NCBI GenBank assembly: GCA_020025825.1
Contig: JAHHRL010000003.1
Location: 124,001-188,000, forward strand
Length of the DNA stretch: 64,000 nucleotides
Direction: 5' to 3'
Source: Faecalibacterium sp.
GTDB taxonomy: Bacteria; Bacillota; Clostridia; Oscillospirales; Ruminococcaceae
A model generated the notes under the pieces. It did not search any database. It worked only from the letters and a program-made list of their open reading frames with translations, and was not told the DNA's origin. Positions 41,367-50,196 of this stretch are shown here, one piece after another; the stretch's first letter is position 1, and each line of letters begins with the position of its first letter. A program made the position numbers and the translations under genes.

Positions 41367-41396
41367 TTGCGCAGGCAGGTGCTTTTGTTCTATAAT
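41367..41396 (+). promoter_or_regulatory. Promoter of the rnpA operon
   Basis: TTGCGC, 18 bases, TATAAT (41391-41396); leader about 60 bases. Confidence 0.55.
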
Positions 41397-41460
41397 GCAA
41401 TATGAGCGTCTATGCCTTGACGCAAACTGTGAAAAATACCCAAGAGGGGAGGCCAGAACA

Positions 41461-41844
41461 ATGCGGTATCGGCCAATTTGTCGCAATGCGGAGTTCAGCC
41501 GTGTATACACACGGGGCAAAAATTATGTAACACCGCAATTGGTGATGTATGTTTTGAAAAAGAAAAGCGGCCGTACACGTGTAGGTCTGACTGCCTCCAA
41601 AAAGGTGGGCAAGGCGGTTATGCGCAATCGTGCACGCCGTGTGATGCGTGCCGCTATTGCGGAGCATTTGGATTATGATATTGGCAAGTATGATTTGGTG
41701 TTTGTGGCACGTGGCATGACCCCGCACCTGAAAACACAGCAGGTAAGCAAAGCAGTTGCAAAGCTGTTTAAGCAGGCCGGCTTGCCGGATAAAGCACTGC
41801 AAAGTGCACAGCAGACACCCGTGCAGGAGCAGGATCATGTTTGA
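41461..41844 (+). CDS. rnpA: Ribonuclease P protein component
   Basis: Protein cofactor of RNase P, which matures tRNA 5' ends. 127 residues, basic, with the family motif KKVGKAVMRNRARRVMRAA (about 54-72). Start 41461 follows GGGGAGG; the frame opens at 41395 without a site. Its last eight bases (ATGTTTGA) overlap the start of yidD. Confidence 0.97.
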   Translation: MRYRPICRNAEFSRVYTRGKNYVTPQLVMYVLKKKSGRTRVGLTASKKVGKAVMRNRARRVMRAAIAEHLDYDIGKYDLVFVARGMTPHLKTQQVSKAVAKLFKQAGLPDKALQSAQQTPVQEQDHV

Positions 41845-42112
41845 TGCGCTGCGCCAGGCTGCCCGCAGCCTGATGATTGCACCCATACGTCTGTACAAAA
41901 AATGGATCAGCCCGGGGCTTGGCTATCGGTGCCGGTTTAACCCGACTTGCAGCGAGTATGCGATGGAAGCAATCCGTGTGCATGGCTGCATCAAAGGCGG
42001 GCTGCTGGCCGCATATCGGATTGCAAGGTGCAACCCCCTTTGCAAGTGGGGGTACGACCCTGTGCCCGAAAAGGGAAAATGGACAAACCCTAAACGGAAG
42101 CTGACCCGATAA
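41837..42112 (+). CDS. yidD: Membrane protein insertion efficiency factor YidD
   Basis: 91 residues. Hallmark IRLYKKWISPGLGYRCRFNPTCSEYAMEAI (split around residues 14-44), with conserved Cys, Pro and Tyr. YidD assists YidC. It overlaps rnpA by eight bases and precedes yidC, the standard order. Confidence 0.95.
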   Translation: MFDALRQAARSLMIAPIRLYKKWISPGLGYRCRFNPTCSEYAMEAIRVHGCIKGGLLAAYRIARCNPLCKWGYDPVPEKGKWTNPKRKLTR

Positions 42113-42202
42113 TTTGCTACTTTTGACTTTCCTGTCTGCGGCAGGCAAAGTCCTTCTAAAAAATAATCTGCTTTGACCGCAGACAAAGCGAAAGGAAAAA
42201 AT

Positions 42203-43270
42203 ATGAATTTTATGTACATCTTTGGTACGCCTCTCGGCTATGTAATGGAGTGGATTTACAACCTGATCCCCAATTACGGCTGGGACATCATCCTGTTCAC
42301 ACTGTTGATTCGTGTTGTGAGCCTGCCTCTGGATATTTACCAGCAGAAGAGCATGGCAAAAATGAGTGCTTTCCAGCCGGTTATCATGGATATCCAGAAA
42401 AAGTACAAGAATAACCCCGAAAAGCAGCAAAACGAGCTGGCTAAACTGCAGCAGGACTTTGGCTACAACCCCATGGCAGGCTGCCTGCCCATGTTCCTGA
42501 ACTTCTTCGTGATGTTCGGCGTTATCGAAGTTGTGTATCGCCCCTTGCAGCGAATCTTCCACATGCCCGCTGAGGTTTTGGGCGCTGCGGAAGTTGCCCT
42601 GCGCAATCTGGGCATGAATCCCACCATCGTTACCCGTGATACCCACATCATTCACCAGGTTTTGGCAGGCGAAGGCTCTGTGCTGAGCTGCTTTACCCCT
42701 GAGCAGGTAAGCACCATCACCGAGTTCTCCAGCAAGATGAACTTCTTTGGCATCGACCTGACCAAGGTTCCTTCCCTGAGCATTGCACCGGAAAATCTGC
42801 CTCTGCTGATTTTCCCCCTGCTGTCTCTGCTGACCATGTTCATTTCTACCCACTACTCCATGAAGGCTTCCGGCCAGGAGCTGCAGGGTGGTATGAAGAT
42901 TACCATGTACTTAATGCCCCTGATGATGGTTTACTTCTCCTTCACCGTGCCTGTGGCATTCTCCCTGTACTACACTGTTTCTAACGTTTTGATGATGATT
43001 AAGAGCGAGGCTATGCGCCGTGTTTACGACCCCATCAAGATGAAGGAAGAAATTGTGGCGCAAATTGAACAAAAGCGCAAGGAACAGCGCCGTGGCGTAA
43101 AGAGCACCACCGTTAAGGTGCGTGACAACAACGGCAACATTGTGGAAAAGCACGTTTCTGCAAGCGAAATGAACCGCCTGCGTTTGGAATACGCACGTAT
43201 GCAGGATGAAGAGCGCTATAAGGACGAGCGTACCACACCTCTGTCTGAATTGAAGGATAAGGAGGACTAA
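42203..43270 (+). CDS. yidC: Membrane protein insertase YidC (SpoIIIJ type)
   Basis: Inserts and folds membrane proteins. 355 residues, gram-positive short form with about five membrane helices. The first helix region (GYVMEWIYNLIPNYGWDIILFTLLIRVVSLP, about 10-40) contains the conserved hydrophilic-groove Arg. No lipoprotein cysteine is evident at the N-terminus. The C-terminal tail is highly charged (QKRKEQRRG), as in ribosome-binding YidC. AAAGGA precedes the start at 42203. Confidence 0.95.
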   Translation: MNFMYIFGTPLGYVMEWIYNLIPNYGWDIILFTLLIRVVSLPLDIYQQKSMAKMSAFQPVIMDIQKKYKNNPEKQQNELAKLQQDFGYNPMAGCLPMFLNFFVMFGVIEVVYRPLQRIFHMPAEVLGAAEVALRNLGMNPTIVTRDTHIIHQVLAGEGSVLSCFTPEQVSTITEFSSKMNFFGIDLTKVPSLSIAPENLPLLIFPLLSLLTMFISTHYSMKASGQELQGGMKITMYLMPLMMVYFSFTVPVAFSLYYTVSNVLMMIKSEAMRRVYDPIKMKEEIVAQIEQKRKEQRRGVKSTTVKVRDNNGNIVEKHVSASEMNRLRLEYARMQDEERYKDERTTPLSELKDKED

Positions 43271-43277
43271 CGCAATC

Positions 43278-44363
43278 ATGATTAAGGAAGTATTTGCTAC
43301 CGGTGCAACCGTAGAGGATGCTTACGCAGCAGGTTGTGCTCAGCTGGGTGTGTCTGCTGATGACCTGAATGTAAGCTACGAGGTTATTGATTTCCCCGTT
43401 GCGGAAAAGAAATTCCTGTTTTTCACTACAAAAAAAGCAGAGCCCGCTAAGGTAAAGGTTGTTGTGCAGCTGCCCGATGAAAAGAAGCCTGCACACAAGC
43501 CTGAAAAGAAGGCAGAAAAGCCTGCTGCTCCCAAACAGGAAAAGGCAGCACCTGCCCCTGTGAAGGAAAAGCCTGCAAAAAAGGCAGAAAAGGTCGAAAA
43601 GCCTGCAAAGCCTGTGCAGCAGCCTGAGGAAGAAGCCGCAGAAGTTGCGATTGACCTGGAGCAGAATGCTAAGGTTAAGGCTGCGGTAGACTATCTGGCA
43701 GAGGTTTCCGCACTGATGGGCGTGGAAAATGCGAAGTTCAGTGCTGTGCAAAAGGGCGAAGCAACCATCATCAAGGTGGACGGCGATAAGCTGGGTGTGC
43801 TGATTGGCCGCCGCGGCGAAACCATGGAGAGCCTGTCTTATCTGGCAAGCCTGGTTGCTAACCGTATGGAAGGCGATTACCTGAAGCTGGGTCTGGACGT
43901 TGCCGGTTACCGTGGCAAGCGTGAGCAGGACCTGTCTGCACTGGCACACCGCATCGGCGACAAGGTGCGCCGCACCGGCCGTGCTTTTGCTATGGAGCCC
44001 ATGAACCCCTACGAGCGCCGCATTATCCACAGCGCAATCTCCGCAATGGAGGGCCTGCGCAGCGAGAGCCGTGGCGAGGGTAAGGACCGTCGTGTTGTTA
44101 TTTACTCTACCGCACCCGATGCTTCTACTGCAGAGCCGGAAAGCGAACGCAGCCGTGGCAGCCGTGGCGGCCGCAGAGATAACCGCAAGGGTGGCCGTAA
44201 CAATCGTGGCGGCAACCGCAATAACCGTGCACCCCGCACCAACGCAGTGCCGGAGCGTGAGTTTGAAACCGTAACTACCGATGCAGCAGCACCGGTTGCT
44301 CCCAAGCGCACCGAGCGTGTGGATGATTTTGCTGATTTTGGTTTTGGCAAAATTGACCTGTAA
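43278..44363 (+). CDS. jag: RNA-binding protein Jag/KhpB
   Basis: 361 residues. Jag-N domain (1-50), then a Lys/Pro/Ala/Glu-rich linker (about 56-125). A KH domain with IGRRGETMESLSYLASLVANR (about 175-195) and an R3H domain with PMNPYERRIIHSAI (about 240-253) follow, then an Arg/Gly/Asn-rich tail (RGSRGGRRDNRKGGRNNRGG region). The RGG-like tail and long linker are longer than in Bacillus Jag. KhpB binds RNA with KhpA; it follows yidC by seven bases, as usual. Confidence 0.95.
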   Translation: MIKEVFATGATVEDAYAAGCAQLGVSADDLNVSYEVIDFPVAEKKFLFFTTKKAEPAKVKVVVQLPDEKKPAHKPEKKAEKPAAPKQEKAAPAPVKEKPAKKAEKVEKPAKPVQQPEEEAAEVAIDLEQNAKVKAAVDYLAEVSALMGVENAKFSAVQKGEATIIKVDGDKLGVLIGRRGETMESLSYLASLVANRMEGDYLKLGLDVAGYRGKREQDLSALAHRIGDKVRRTGRAFAMEPMNPYERRIIHSAISAMEGLRSESRGEGKDRRVVIYSTAPDASTAEPESERSRGSRGGRRDNRKGGRNNRGGNRNNRAPRTNAVPEREFETVTTDAAAPVAPKRTERVDDFADFGFGKIDL

Positions 44364-44368
44364 GATTT

Positions 44369-44412
44369 GAAAAAAGCCACCGGGAAGGCAAGACCTTCTA
44401 CGGTGGCTTTTT
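44369..44412 (+). terminator. Terminator of the rnpA-jag operon
   Basis: AAAAAAGCCACC pairs with GGTGGCTTTTTT, with an inner GAAGG/CCTTC helix. Confidence 0.92.
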
Positions 44413-44444
44413 TATGCAATAAAACGGGATGTGCTGAGGCTGGT

Positions 44445-44453
44445 TTTTCCACA
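44445..44453 (+). other. DnaA box upstream of mnmE
   Basis: TTTTCCACA, with an inverted near-match (AGTGGAAAA) 20 bases later, in the gap before mnmE. Confidence 0.4.
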
Positions 44454-44544
44454 GAAACAGCTTGCGATAGTGGAAAACTGCACGCTGTACTTGCCTTATC
44501 AGGTTTTTGCGCCCAAAATACTGTGCAAGCACGCGCTTTTGTGT

Positions 44545-44550
44545 TACAAT
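44545..44550 (+). promoter_or_regulatory. Putative -10 element of the mnmE operon
   Basis: TACAAT 48 bases before the mnmE start; -35 poor. Confidence 0.4.
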
Positions 44551-44597
44551 GCAAACTGTATTATTATGTTTACCCATCGCCAAAGGAGGAAACCCTC

Positions 44598-45977
44598 ATG
44601 TCTAGCACGCTAATCACCACCATTGCGGCTATTGCCACTGCACCCGGTGCAGGCGGTATTGCTGTAGTGCGTTTGTCCGGCCCGGAAAGTTATGCGGTTG
44701 CGGAAAAAGTCTTTCGCCCCATGAACCCCAATAAATCGGTGCGGGACGCAAAAGGCTATACCGCTTTGTACGGCAGCTTTTTGGGCGAAAGCGGTGCCTT
44801 TGATGATGGTGTGGCTTTATTTTTCCGTGCGCCTTACAGCTATACCGGCGAGGACGTAGTCGAGCTGAGCTGCCACGGTGGTACTGCGGTTGCCCAGCTG
44901 CTTTTGGAAAGCTGCATTGCAGCAGGGGCGGCGCCGGCAGGCCGTGGAGAATATACCAGACGTGCGCTTTTGAACGGCAAGCTCAGCTTAACGCAGGCCG
45001 AGGCTGTGGCGGATATGATTCGTGCCGACAGCCGGCAGGGGGTAGCGCTGGCAAATGCCGCACTGGACGGCGCACTGGCAAAGGAAATCAAAACCCGCCA
45101 AATGCAGCTGACCGGTTTGCAGGCACATCTTACAGCTTGGGTGGATTATCCGGAGGAAGATGTTCCCGCTTTGGAAAATGACCAGCTTACACAGACTTTG
45201 GGCGAAGTGAAACAAGCACTGGATACTTTGATTGCCGGTTATGGCGCAGGTGCCGTTTTGCGTGAGGGTGTGGACTGCGCCATTGTGGGGCGCCCCAATG
45301 CAGGCAAGTCAACCCTGCTGAATTTGCTGGCAGGCTTTGACCGTGCCATTGTTACCCCTGTGGCAGGCACCACCCGTGACGTGGTAGAGCAGGCGGTCAT
45401 GGTAGGGGATATTCGTTTGAACCTGTTCGATACGGCAGGTGTGCGCCAAACCGAGGACATTGTAGAGGCAGAGGGTATCCGCCGCAGCTGGAAAAAGCTG
45501 GAGGAGGCCGGTTTGGTACTGGCTGTATTTGATGGCAGCGAGCCAATCAATGAGGAGGACCGCCAGCTGGCGCAAGCCTGCAAGGGCCGCCCTGCGATTG
45601 CACTCATCAACAAAGAGGATAAAACCACACAGTTTGACGGGCAGGAAGTTGCCGATTGCTTTGCACAGGTGCTGTCTGTGAGCTGCAAAAATCCGGCAGC
45701 ACGCCAGACCATTGCACAGGCAGTAGAGCAGCTGCTGCACACAAAATCCATCGACCCGCATGCGGCTTCGCTGGCAAACCAGCGCCAGCTTGCGGCCGCA
45801 ACTCGTGCACGAGATGCCTTAAAAGAGGCTCAGGAAGCCGTTGCACTGGGTTTTGGGCTGGATGCCGTGGGCGTATGTGTAGATGATGCTCTGGACGCCC
45901 TTTACAGCCTTACAGGCGAAAATGCCACCGATGCGGTTATCGAACAGGTGTTTGAAACCTTCTGCGTGGGTAAGTAA
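44598..45977 (+). CDS. mnmE: tRNA modification GTPase MnmE
   Basis: With MnmG it installs the 5-carboxymethylaminomethyl group on U34 of several tRNAs. 459 residues: N-terminal tetrahydrofolate-binding domain, helical domain, and inserted G domain with GRPNAGKSTLLNLL (about 233-246), GTTRD, DTAG and INKED. The C-terminal FCVGK holds the conserved Cys. Start 44598 follows AAAGGAGG; the longer frame from 44367 crosses the terminator and is rejected. Confidence 0.97.
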   Translation: MSSTLITTIAAIATAPGAGGIAVVRLSGPESYAVAEKVFRPMNPNKSVRDAKGYTALYGSFLGESGAFDDGVALFFRAPYSYTGEDVVELSCHGGTAVAQLLLESCIAAGAAPAGRGEYTRRALLNGKLSLTQAEAVADMIRADSRQGVALANAALDGALAKEIKTRQMQLTGLQAHLTAWVDYPEEDVPALENDQLTQTLGEVKQALDTLIAGYGAGAVLREGVDCAIVGRPNAGKSTLLNLLAGFDRAIVTPVAGTTRDVVEQAVMVGDIRLNLFDTAGVRQTEDIVEAEGIRRSWKKLEEAGLVLAVFDGSEPINEEDRQLAQACKGRPAIALINKEDKTTQFDGQEVADCFAQVLSVSCKNPAARQTIAQAVEQLLHTKSIDPHAASLANQRQLAAATRARDALKEAQEAVALGFGLDAVGVCVDDALDALYSLTGENATDAVIEQVFETFCVGK

Positions 45978-46009
45978 ACAAAAACAGAATGACAAAGAGT
46001 GAAATACAG

Positions 46010-47887
46010 ATGAACCATTTGGGAGATTATGACGTTATCGTAATCGGTGCAGGCCATGCCGGCATCGAGGCAGCACACGCTGCTGCAAAACTGGGGGTTA
46101 AAACCGCCATTTTTACTATGAGCCTGGACAGCATCGGCAACCTGCCCTGTAATCCGTCTATTGGCGGTACGGCAAAGGGTACACTGGTGCGTGAGGTAGA
46201 CGCACTGGGCGGTTTGATGGGCCTTGCCGCAGACGCAACCTATCTGCAAAGCCGTATGCTCAATAAGGGCAAGGGCCCTGCCGTACACGCCCTGCGTGTG
46301 CAAACCGACCGCAGACGGTATCAGGAATACATGAAACACGCACTGGAAAAAATCCCCGGACTGTCTGTCCATCAGGCAGAAGTGGCTTCGCTTCAGGTGG
46401 AAAACGGCCGTGTTACCGGTGTGGTAACTACCCTGCACGGTGTTTACGGCGCAAAGTGTGTGGTGCTGGCTACCGGCACCAATTTGGGCGGTAAGATTTT
46501 TGTGGGTGATGCATGGTACTGGTCCGGCCCGGACGGAATGCACGCTGCCTGCCAGCTGACCGAAAGCCTGAAAGAAATAGGACTGCCGCTGCGCCGCTTC
46601 AAAACCGGTACACCGGCCCGTGTGCATCGCCGCAGCATTGACTTTTCTAAGCTGGAGGTGCAGCCCGGTGACCCGGAAAATGAGCTGCAGCCTTTCAGTT
46701 TTATGACAGATGCGCCCATGCATAATAAGATGGACTGCTATATTGCGTATACCAATCCTACAACACATAAAATTATTTTGGATAATATCCAGCGCAGCCC
46801 CTTGTATGGCGGCATGATTGAAGGTGTTGGCCCTCGCTACTGCCCTTCGATTGAGGATAAAATCGTGCGCTTTGCCAACAAGGAGCGTCACCCCATTTTT
46901 GTGGAGCCTTGCGGTGAAAATACCGAGGAAATGTATTTGCAGGGTGCTTCCAGCAGCTTGCCGGAAGATGTGCAGAATGCCTTTTATCACAGCATGGTTG
47001 GTTTTGAGAACATCGAAATCATGCGCCCTGCTTATGCTATCGAGTACGACTGCGTGGACCCCACCAGTTTGGAGCCGACATTGGAGAGCAAGATTGTAGG
47101 CGGTTTGTATGGTGCAGGTCAGTTTAACGGTACTTCCGGTTACGAGGAGGCCGCTGCACAGGGCTTGCTGGCAGGTTTGAACGCTGCCCGACAGGTAAAG
47201 GGCGAAAGCGAGCTGATTTTGCCCCGCCACACCAGTTATTTGGGCACCTTGGTGGACGATTTGGTTACAAAGGGTGTTATGGACCCTTACCGCATGATGA
47301 CAAGTCGCAGCGAGTATCGCTTGACTTTGCGTCAGGATAATGCAGATGAGCGCCTGACGCCCATTGGCCGTGAATACGACTTGGTGGATGACCAGCGCTG
47401 GGAGCGTTATACCACGCAGCAGAAAATCAAGGCGGCGGAAATTGCTCGTTTGAAAGAAGTGCGTGTGCGTACGGCAGACCTGTGTGAAGCACTGGACAAG
47501 GCTGGTTTGACTGCACCCGGCATTAAGCGTGAGGGCGGCCCTGCATACGAGCTGCTGCGCCGACCCGAAATCACCTATAGCCTGCTGGAAGGCATTATTG
47601 GAGCAGGCGAGGGGGTAAACCCGCTGCTGGCGGAGCGCATCGCAACCGAAATCAAGTACGAAGGCTATATTGCTCGGCAGGAACGCATGATTAAGGATGT
47701 GGCCCGCCACGAGCAAACTAAGATTCCGGAAGATTTTGATTATGCTGCATTTACCGGCTTAACACTGGAAGCAAGAGAGAAGCTTGCAAAAATTCGTCCG
47801 CATAATCTGGCGCAGGCCAGCAGAATTCCCGGTGTTTCGCCCAGCGATATTGCACAGCTCAGCGTGGCACTTTTTGCGAATAAGTAA
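46010..47887 (+). CDS. mnmG: tRNA U34 carboxymethylaminomethyl synthase, FAD subunit MnmG
   Basis: FAD- and NADH-dependent partner of MnmE. 625 residues. FAD motif VIVIGAGHAGIEAAHAAA near the N-terminus, NLPCNPSIGG, GLMGLAADATYLQ, and TSRSEYRLTLRQDNAD near the middle. An in-frame ATG at 45989 would add seven residues; neither start has a strong ribosome binding site (AAAGAG precedes 46010), so the exact start is open. Confidence 0.96.
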   Translation: MNHLGDYDVIVIGAGHAGIEAAHAAAKLGVKTAIFTMSLDSIGNLPCNPSIGGTAKGTLVREVDALGGLMGLAADATYLQSRMLNKGKGPAVHALRVQTDRRRYQEYMKHALEKIPGLSVHQAEVASLQVENGRVTGVVTTLHGVYGAKCVVLATGTNLGGKIFVGDAWYWSGPDGMHAACQLTESLKEIGLPLRRFKTGTPARVHRRSIDFSKLEVQPGDPENELQPFSFMTDAPMHNKMDCYIAYTNPTTHKIILDNIQRSPLYGGMIEGVGPRYCPSIEDKIVRFANKERHPIFVEPCGENTEEMYLQGASSSLPEDVQNAFYHSMVGFENIEIMRPAYAIEYDCVDPTSLEPTLESKIVGGLYGAGQFNGTSGYEEAAAQGLLAGLNAARQVKGESELILPRHTSYLGTLVDDLVTKGVMDPYRMMTSRSEYRLTLRQDNADERLTPIGREYDLVDDQRWERYTTQQKIKAAEIARLKEVRVRTADLCEALDKAGLTAPGIKREGGPAYELLRRPEITYSLLEGIIGAGEGVNPLLAERIATEIKYEGYIARQERMIKDVARHEQTKIPEDFDYAAFTGLTLEAREKLAKIRPHNLAQASRIPGVSPSDIAQLSVALFANK

Positions 47888-48006
47888 CGCTAAAGCGTAT
47901 TAAAGTGCGGATTTTGCTGTAACAAAAGGCGAAAATATAACGCATAAACGATATATTTTGCTGAAAATATCCGATTTGCTGCTTAGAAAAAGCAGGCAAA
48001 AAGAGT

Positions 48007-48022
48007 TGTTCCATGTGGAACA
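48007..48022. other. parS-like site 1
   Basis: TGTTCCATGTGGAACA, one mismatch from a perfect 16-bp palindrome, 14 bases before the rsmG start. Confidence 0.75.
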
Positions 48023-48035
48023 AAAGGAGAATACT

Positions 48036-48743
48036 ATGATTGATAAAAGCCGATTGGAAGCAAAAGCAGCGGCCTGCGGCATTGCCTTAACCGGTACACA
48101 GCTGGACTTGCTGGATACCTATGCGCAAATTTTGGTAGAATACAACGAAAAAGTAAACTTGACGGCGATTACAGACCCGGAAGGTATTGAAGATAAGCAT
48201 TTTGTAGATAGTTTGCTGTTTGCAAACCAGCCTCAGGTAATGGGCCGTATGGTAGACGTTGGTACAGGTGCAGGCTTCCCCGGTATTGTGGCTAAAATCT
48301 ATAAGCCGGATTTGGAACTGACCCTGATGGAGCCTACCGGTAAACGGGTGACCTTTTTGCAGTATGCTTGCGAGCAGTTAGGGCTGAAAGGTGTGGAGTT
48401 TGCTAAGGAGCGTGCGGAAGAAGCAGCCCGCAAACAGTGGAGAGAAGCTTTTGACTTGGCAGGTGCCCGTGCAGTGGCATCTTTGCCGGTTTTGGCAGAG
48501 TATTGCCTGCCTTTGGTACGTGAGGGCGGCAGCTTTTTAGCTATGAAAGGCTCGGCCGGTTTGGACGAGCTGAATGCGGCAAAAGGTGCAATCCAGAAAT
48601 TAGGCGGCAAACTGATTGGTATGCAGGAGCTTACCCTGCCCAATGGGGACCCTCGCAGTTTGATTTTGTGTGAGAAGATTGGTGCCACACCCAGTGTTTA
48701 TCCCCGAAATGGCGGTAAAATTGCCAAAGCACCTTTGAAATAA
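48036..48743 (+). CDS. rsmG: 16S rRNA (guanine527-N7)-methyltransferase
   Basis: SAM-dependent methylation of G527 in 16S rRNA. 235 residues. NLTAITDPEGIEDKHFVDSL (about 41-60) and SAM motif VDVGTGAGFPGIVAKI (about 72-87) are conserved. Start 48036 follows AAAAGGAG; a longer frame from 47958 would translate through the parS-like site. Loss of this gene in other bacteria gives low-level streptomycin resistance. Confidence 0.96.
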   Translation: MIDKSRLEAKAAACGIALTGTQLDLLDTYAQILVEYNEKVNLTAITDPEGIEDKHFVDSLLFANQPQVMGRMVDVGTGAGFPGIVAKIYKPDLELTLMEPTGKRVTFLQYACEQLGLKGVEFAKERAEEAARKQWREAFDLAGARAVASLPVLAEYCLPLVREGGSFLAMKGSAGLDELNAAKGAIQKLGGKLIGMQELTLPNGDPRSLILCEKIGATPSVYPRNGGKIAKAPLK

Positions 48744-48753
48744 TCAAAATAGT

Positions 48754-48784
48754 AAAAGCCCTGCCGAACGGCAGGGCTTTTTTG
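48754..48784 (+). terminator. Terminator of the mnmE-mnmG-rsmG operon
   Basis: AAAAGCCCTGCC-GAAC-GGCAGGGCTTTT with further T. Confidence 0.93.
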
Positions 48785-49057
48785 TTGTCAAATCGTGGTT
48801 TTTTAGGTAGGGAAATAAGACAGGCTGCGTGGAATAAATCGCAAAGGTCGATGGTATGTTATATTTTGCCCGATATAACGTGAAAATCCGACAAAAACGG
48901 CGAGGTTTGCTGTAACTTTTAGGCGTTATAGGGCGAACGCTTTTCCGTGCATAACCTGACAATTTGTGGTAAAGTATCCCCAGAAACCACAACCCATTCC
49001 GAAACAAACAAAATAATGCGGTAAGAAAAGTGCTTTTGCTGAAAGGAGGAGGATGGA
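48785..49057. other. Gap before noc with a spaced inverted repeat
   Basis: No gene. GCCC-GA-TATAACG (48868-48880) is complementary to CGTTATAGGGC (48924-48934), 43 bases apart. The noc start is preceded by AAAGGAGGAGG. No confident promoter. Confidence 0.4.
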
Positions 49058-49867
49058 ATGAAGTTTCGGCGGGAAAAGCCGGAGGGAAAACTGTTGTTGC
49101 TGCCGCCAGATAAGATTGTACCCAGTCCATGGCAGGCACGTACTGTATTTTCGGCCGAAGAAATTGATGCTTTAGCGGAAAGTATACGGGAAAACGGCTT
49201 GTTGCAGCCGGTTTCAGTACGGCGCTTTGAGGAAGGGTATCAGTTAATTGCGGGCGAAAGGCGTTTGCGGGCGTGTATTCGGGCAGGGCTGGAAAAAGTA
49301 CCTGCGATTTTGTACGAACAATCAGATGCGCAAATGGCCGCACTGGGGCTTTTAGAAAATATGCAGCGGCGAGATTTGAACCCCTTCGACCAAGCAAGAG
49401 GAATTCGGGACGTAATTGAGCTGTGGGGGTGCAGTCAGGCAGAGGCTGCGGCACGTTTAGGCCTTGCACAGCCTACTTTAGCCAATAAATTGCGATTATT
49501 GCAGCTTTCGCAGGAAGAACAGCAGTACATATTGGACAATACGCTTACAGAGCGCCATGCCAGAAGCGTATTAAGACTGTCTGAAAAAGATCGATTACCA
49601 GCACTAAAACACATGGCACACCATAAAATGACCGCACGGGCGGCAGATGCATACGTAGAACAGCTATTAGCAAAAGAAAAACCTCGGCCAAAGCATATTG
49701 CTATGGTACGGGATGTACGGATTTTTTTGAATACAATCAATAATGCGATACGTCTCATGACAGATAACGGAGTTCCTGCCAGCACAACCAAGACAGAAGG
49801 GGATGGTTACGTAGAATATACTGTAAGAATCCCCACAACGGTGGGAGCGGACACTACAGAAGAATAA
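49058..49867 (+). CDS. noc: Nucleoid occlusion protein Noc (ParB paralogue)
   Basis: 269 residues. ParB N-terminal CTPase domain with LAESIRENGLLQPVSVRR (about 45-62) and AGERRLRACIRAGL (about 69-82), then a helix-turn-helix (CSQAEAAARLGLAQPTLANKLRLL, about 128-151). Its place directly before soj-parB is that of Bacillus noc, whose product keeps division off the nucleoid. The membrane-targeting amphipathic N-terminus of Noc is only partly suggested (KFRREKPEGKLLLL). It could also be a second ParB. No palindrome like the Bacillus Noc site was noticed. Confidence 0.85.
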   Translation: MKFRREKPEGKLLLLPPDKIVPSPWQARTVFSAEEIDALAESIRENGLLQPVSVRRFEEGYQLIAGERRLRACIRAGLEKVPAILYEQSDAQMAALGLLENMQRRDLNPFDQARGIRDVIELWGCSQAEAAARLGLAQPTLANKLRLLQLSQEEQQYILDNTLTERHARSVLRLSEKDRLPALKHMAHHKMTARAADAYVEQLLAKEKPRPKHIAMVRDVRIFLNTINNAIRLMTDNGVPASTTKTEGDGYVEYTVRIPTTVGADTTEE

Positions 49868-49986
49868 TTTTTGGTTCGACCCTGTAAGAAACAGGGTGAT
49901 GATATAGTCAATACATTTTCCCTTAACACGCAAGAAGCTCGCTCCTCGGCAGGGGAGGGGGCTTTTTGTGTTTTTGTGTAGAAAAA

Positions 49987-50002
49987 TGTTCCACATGGAA
50001 CA
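49987..50002. other. parS-like site 2
   Basis: TGTTCCACATGGAACA, one mismatch from a perfect palindrome. Confidence 0.8.
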
Positions 50003-50056
50003 TTTTTGCCGAAGAAGACAGAACTGCACTGCTAAAAAACAAAATAAAGCCACAAA

Positions 50057-50072
50057 TGTTCCACGTGGAACA
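50057..50072. other. parS-like site 3 (perfect palindrome)
   Basis: TGTTCCACGTGGAACA, differing from the Bacillus parS consensus TGTTTCACGTGAAACA only by a symmetric T-to-C pair. Confidence 0.9.
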
Positions 50073-50103
50073 TTAAAAAGAAGGAAAAAACAAGACGGAA
50101 CAT

Positions 50104-50131
50104 TTGAAACAGACAAAATTTGTGTTATACT
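50104..50131 (+). promoter_or_regulatory. Promoter of soj-parB
   Basis: TTGAAA, 16 bases, TATACT. It lies 32 bases from parS-like site 3, so ParB spreading could affect it. Confidence 0.65.
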
Positions 50132-50196
50132 ATAAAACGATGCATGGAATAGCAAAATACCGGCATTTTTTATACAGATCCCAAGGGAGAAAAGCC

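Larger units (their letters stand above)
49868..50103. other. noc-soj gap: hairpins and two parS-like sites
   Basis: Contains ACCCTGT/ACAGGGT (49879-49897), a terminator-like hairpin near 49931-49967 (CTCC/GGAG within AGC/GCT, then TTTTTG), and the two parS-like sites listed separately. Confidence 0.55.

Noticed and set aside
44367..44597. N-terminal extension of MnmE
   Set aside because: Would begin inside the jag terminator; MnmE homologues start at the TIAAIATAPGxGGIAVVR region.
45902..47716. 604-residue open frame antisense to mnmG
   Set aside because: Shadow of mnmG, without start signals or domains.
48744..49469. 241-residue minus-strand frame across the noc start
   Set aside because: Overlaps the terminator of rsmG and the noc gene in antisense; no ribosome binding site.
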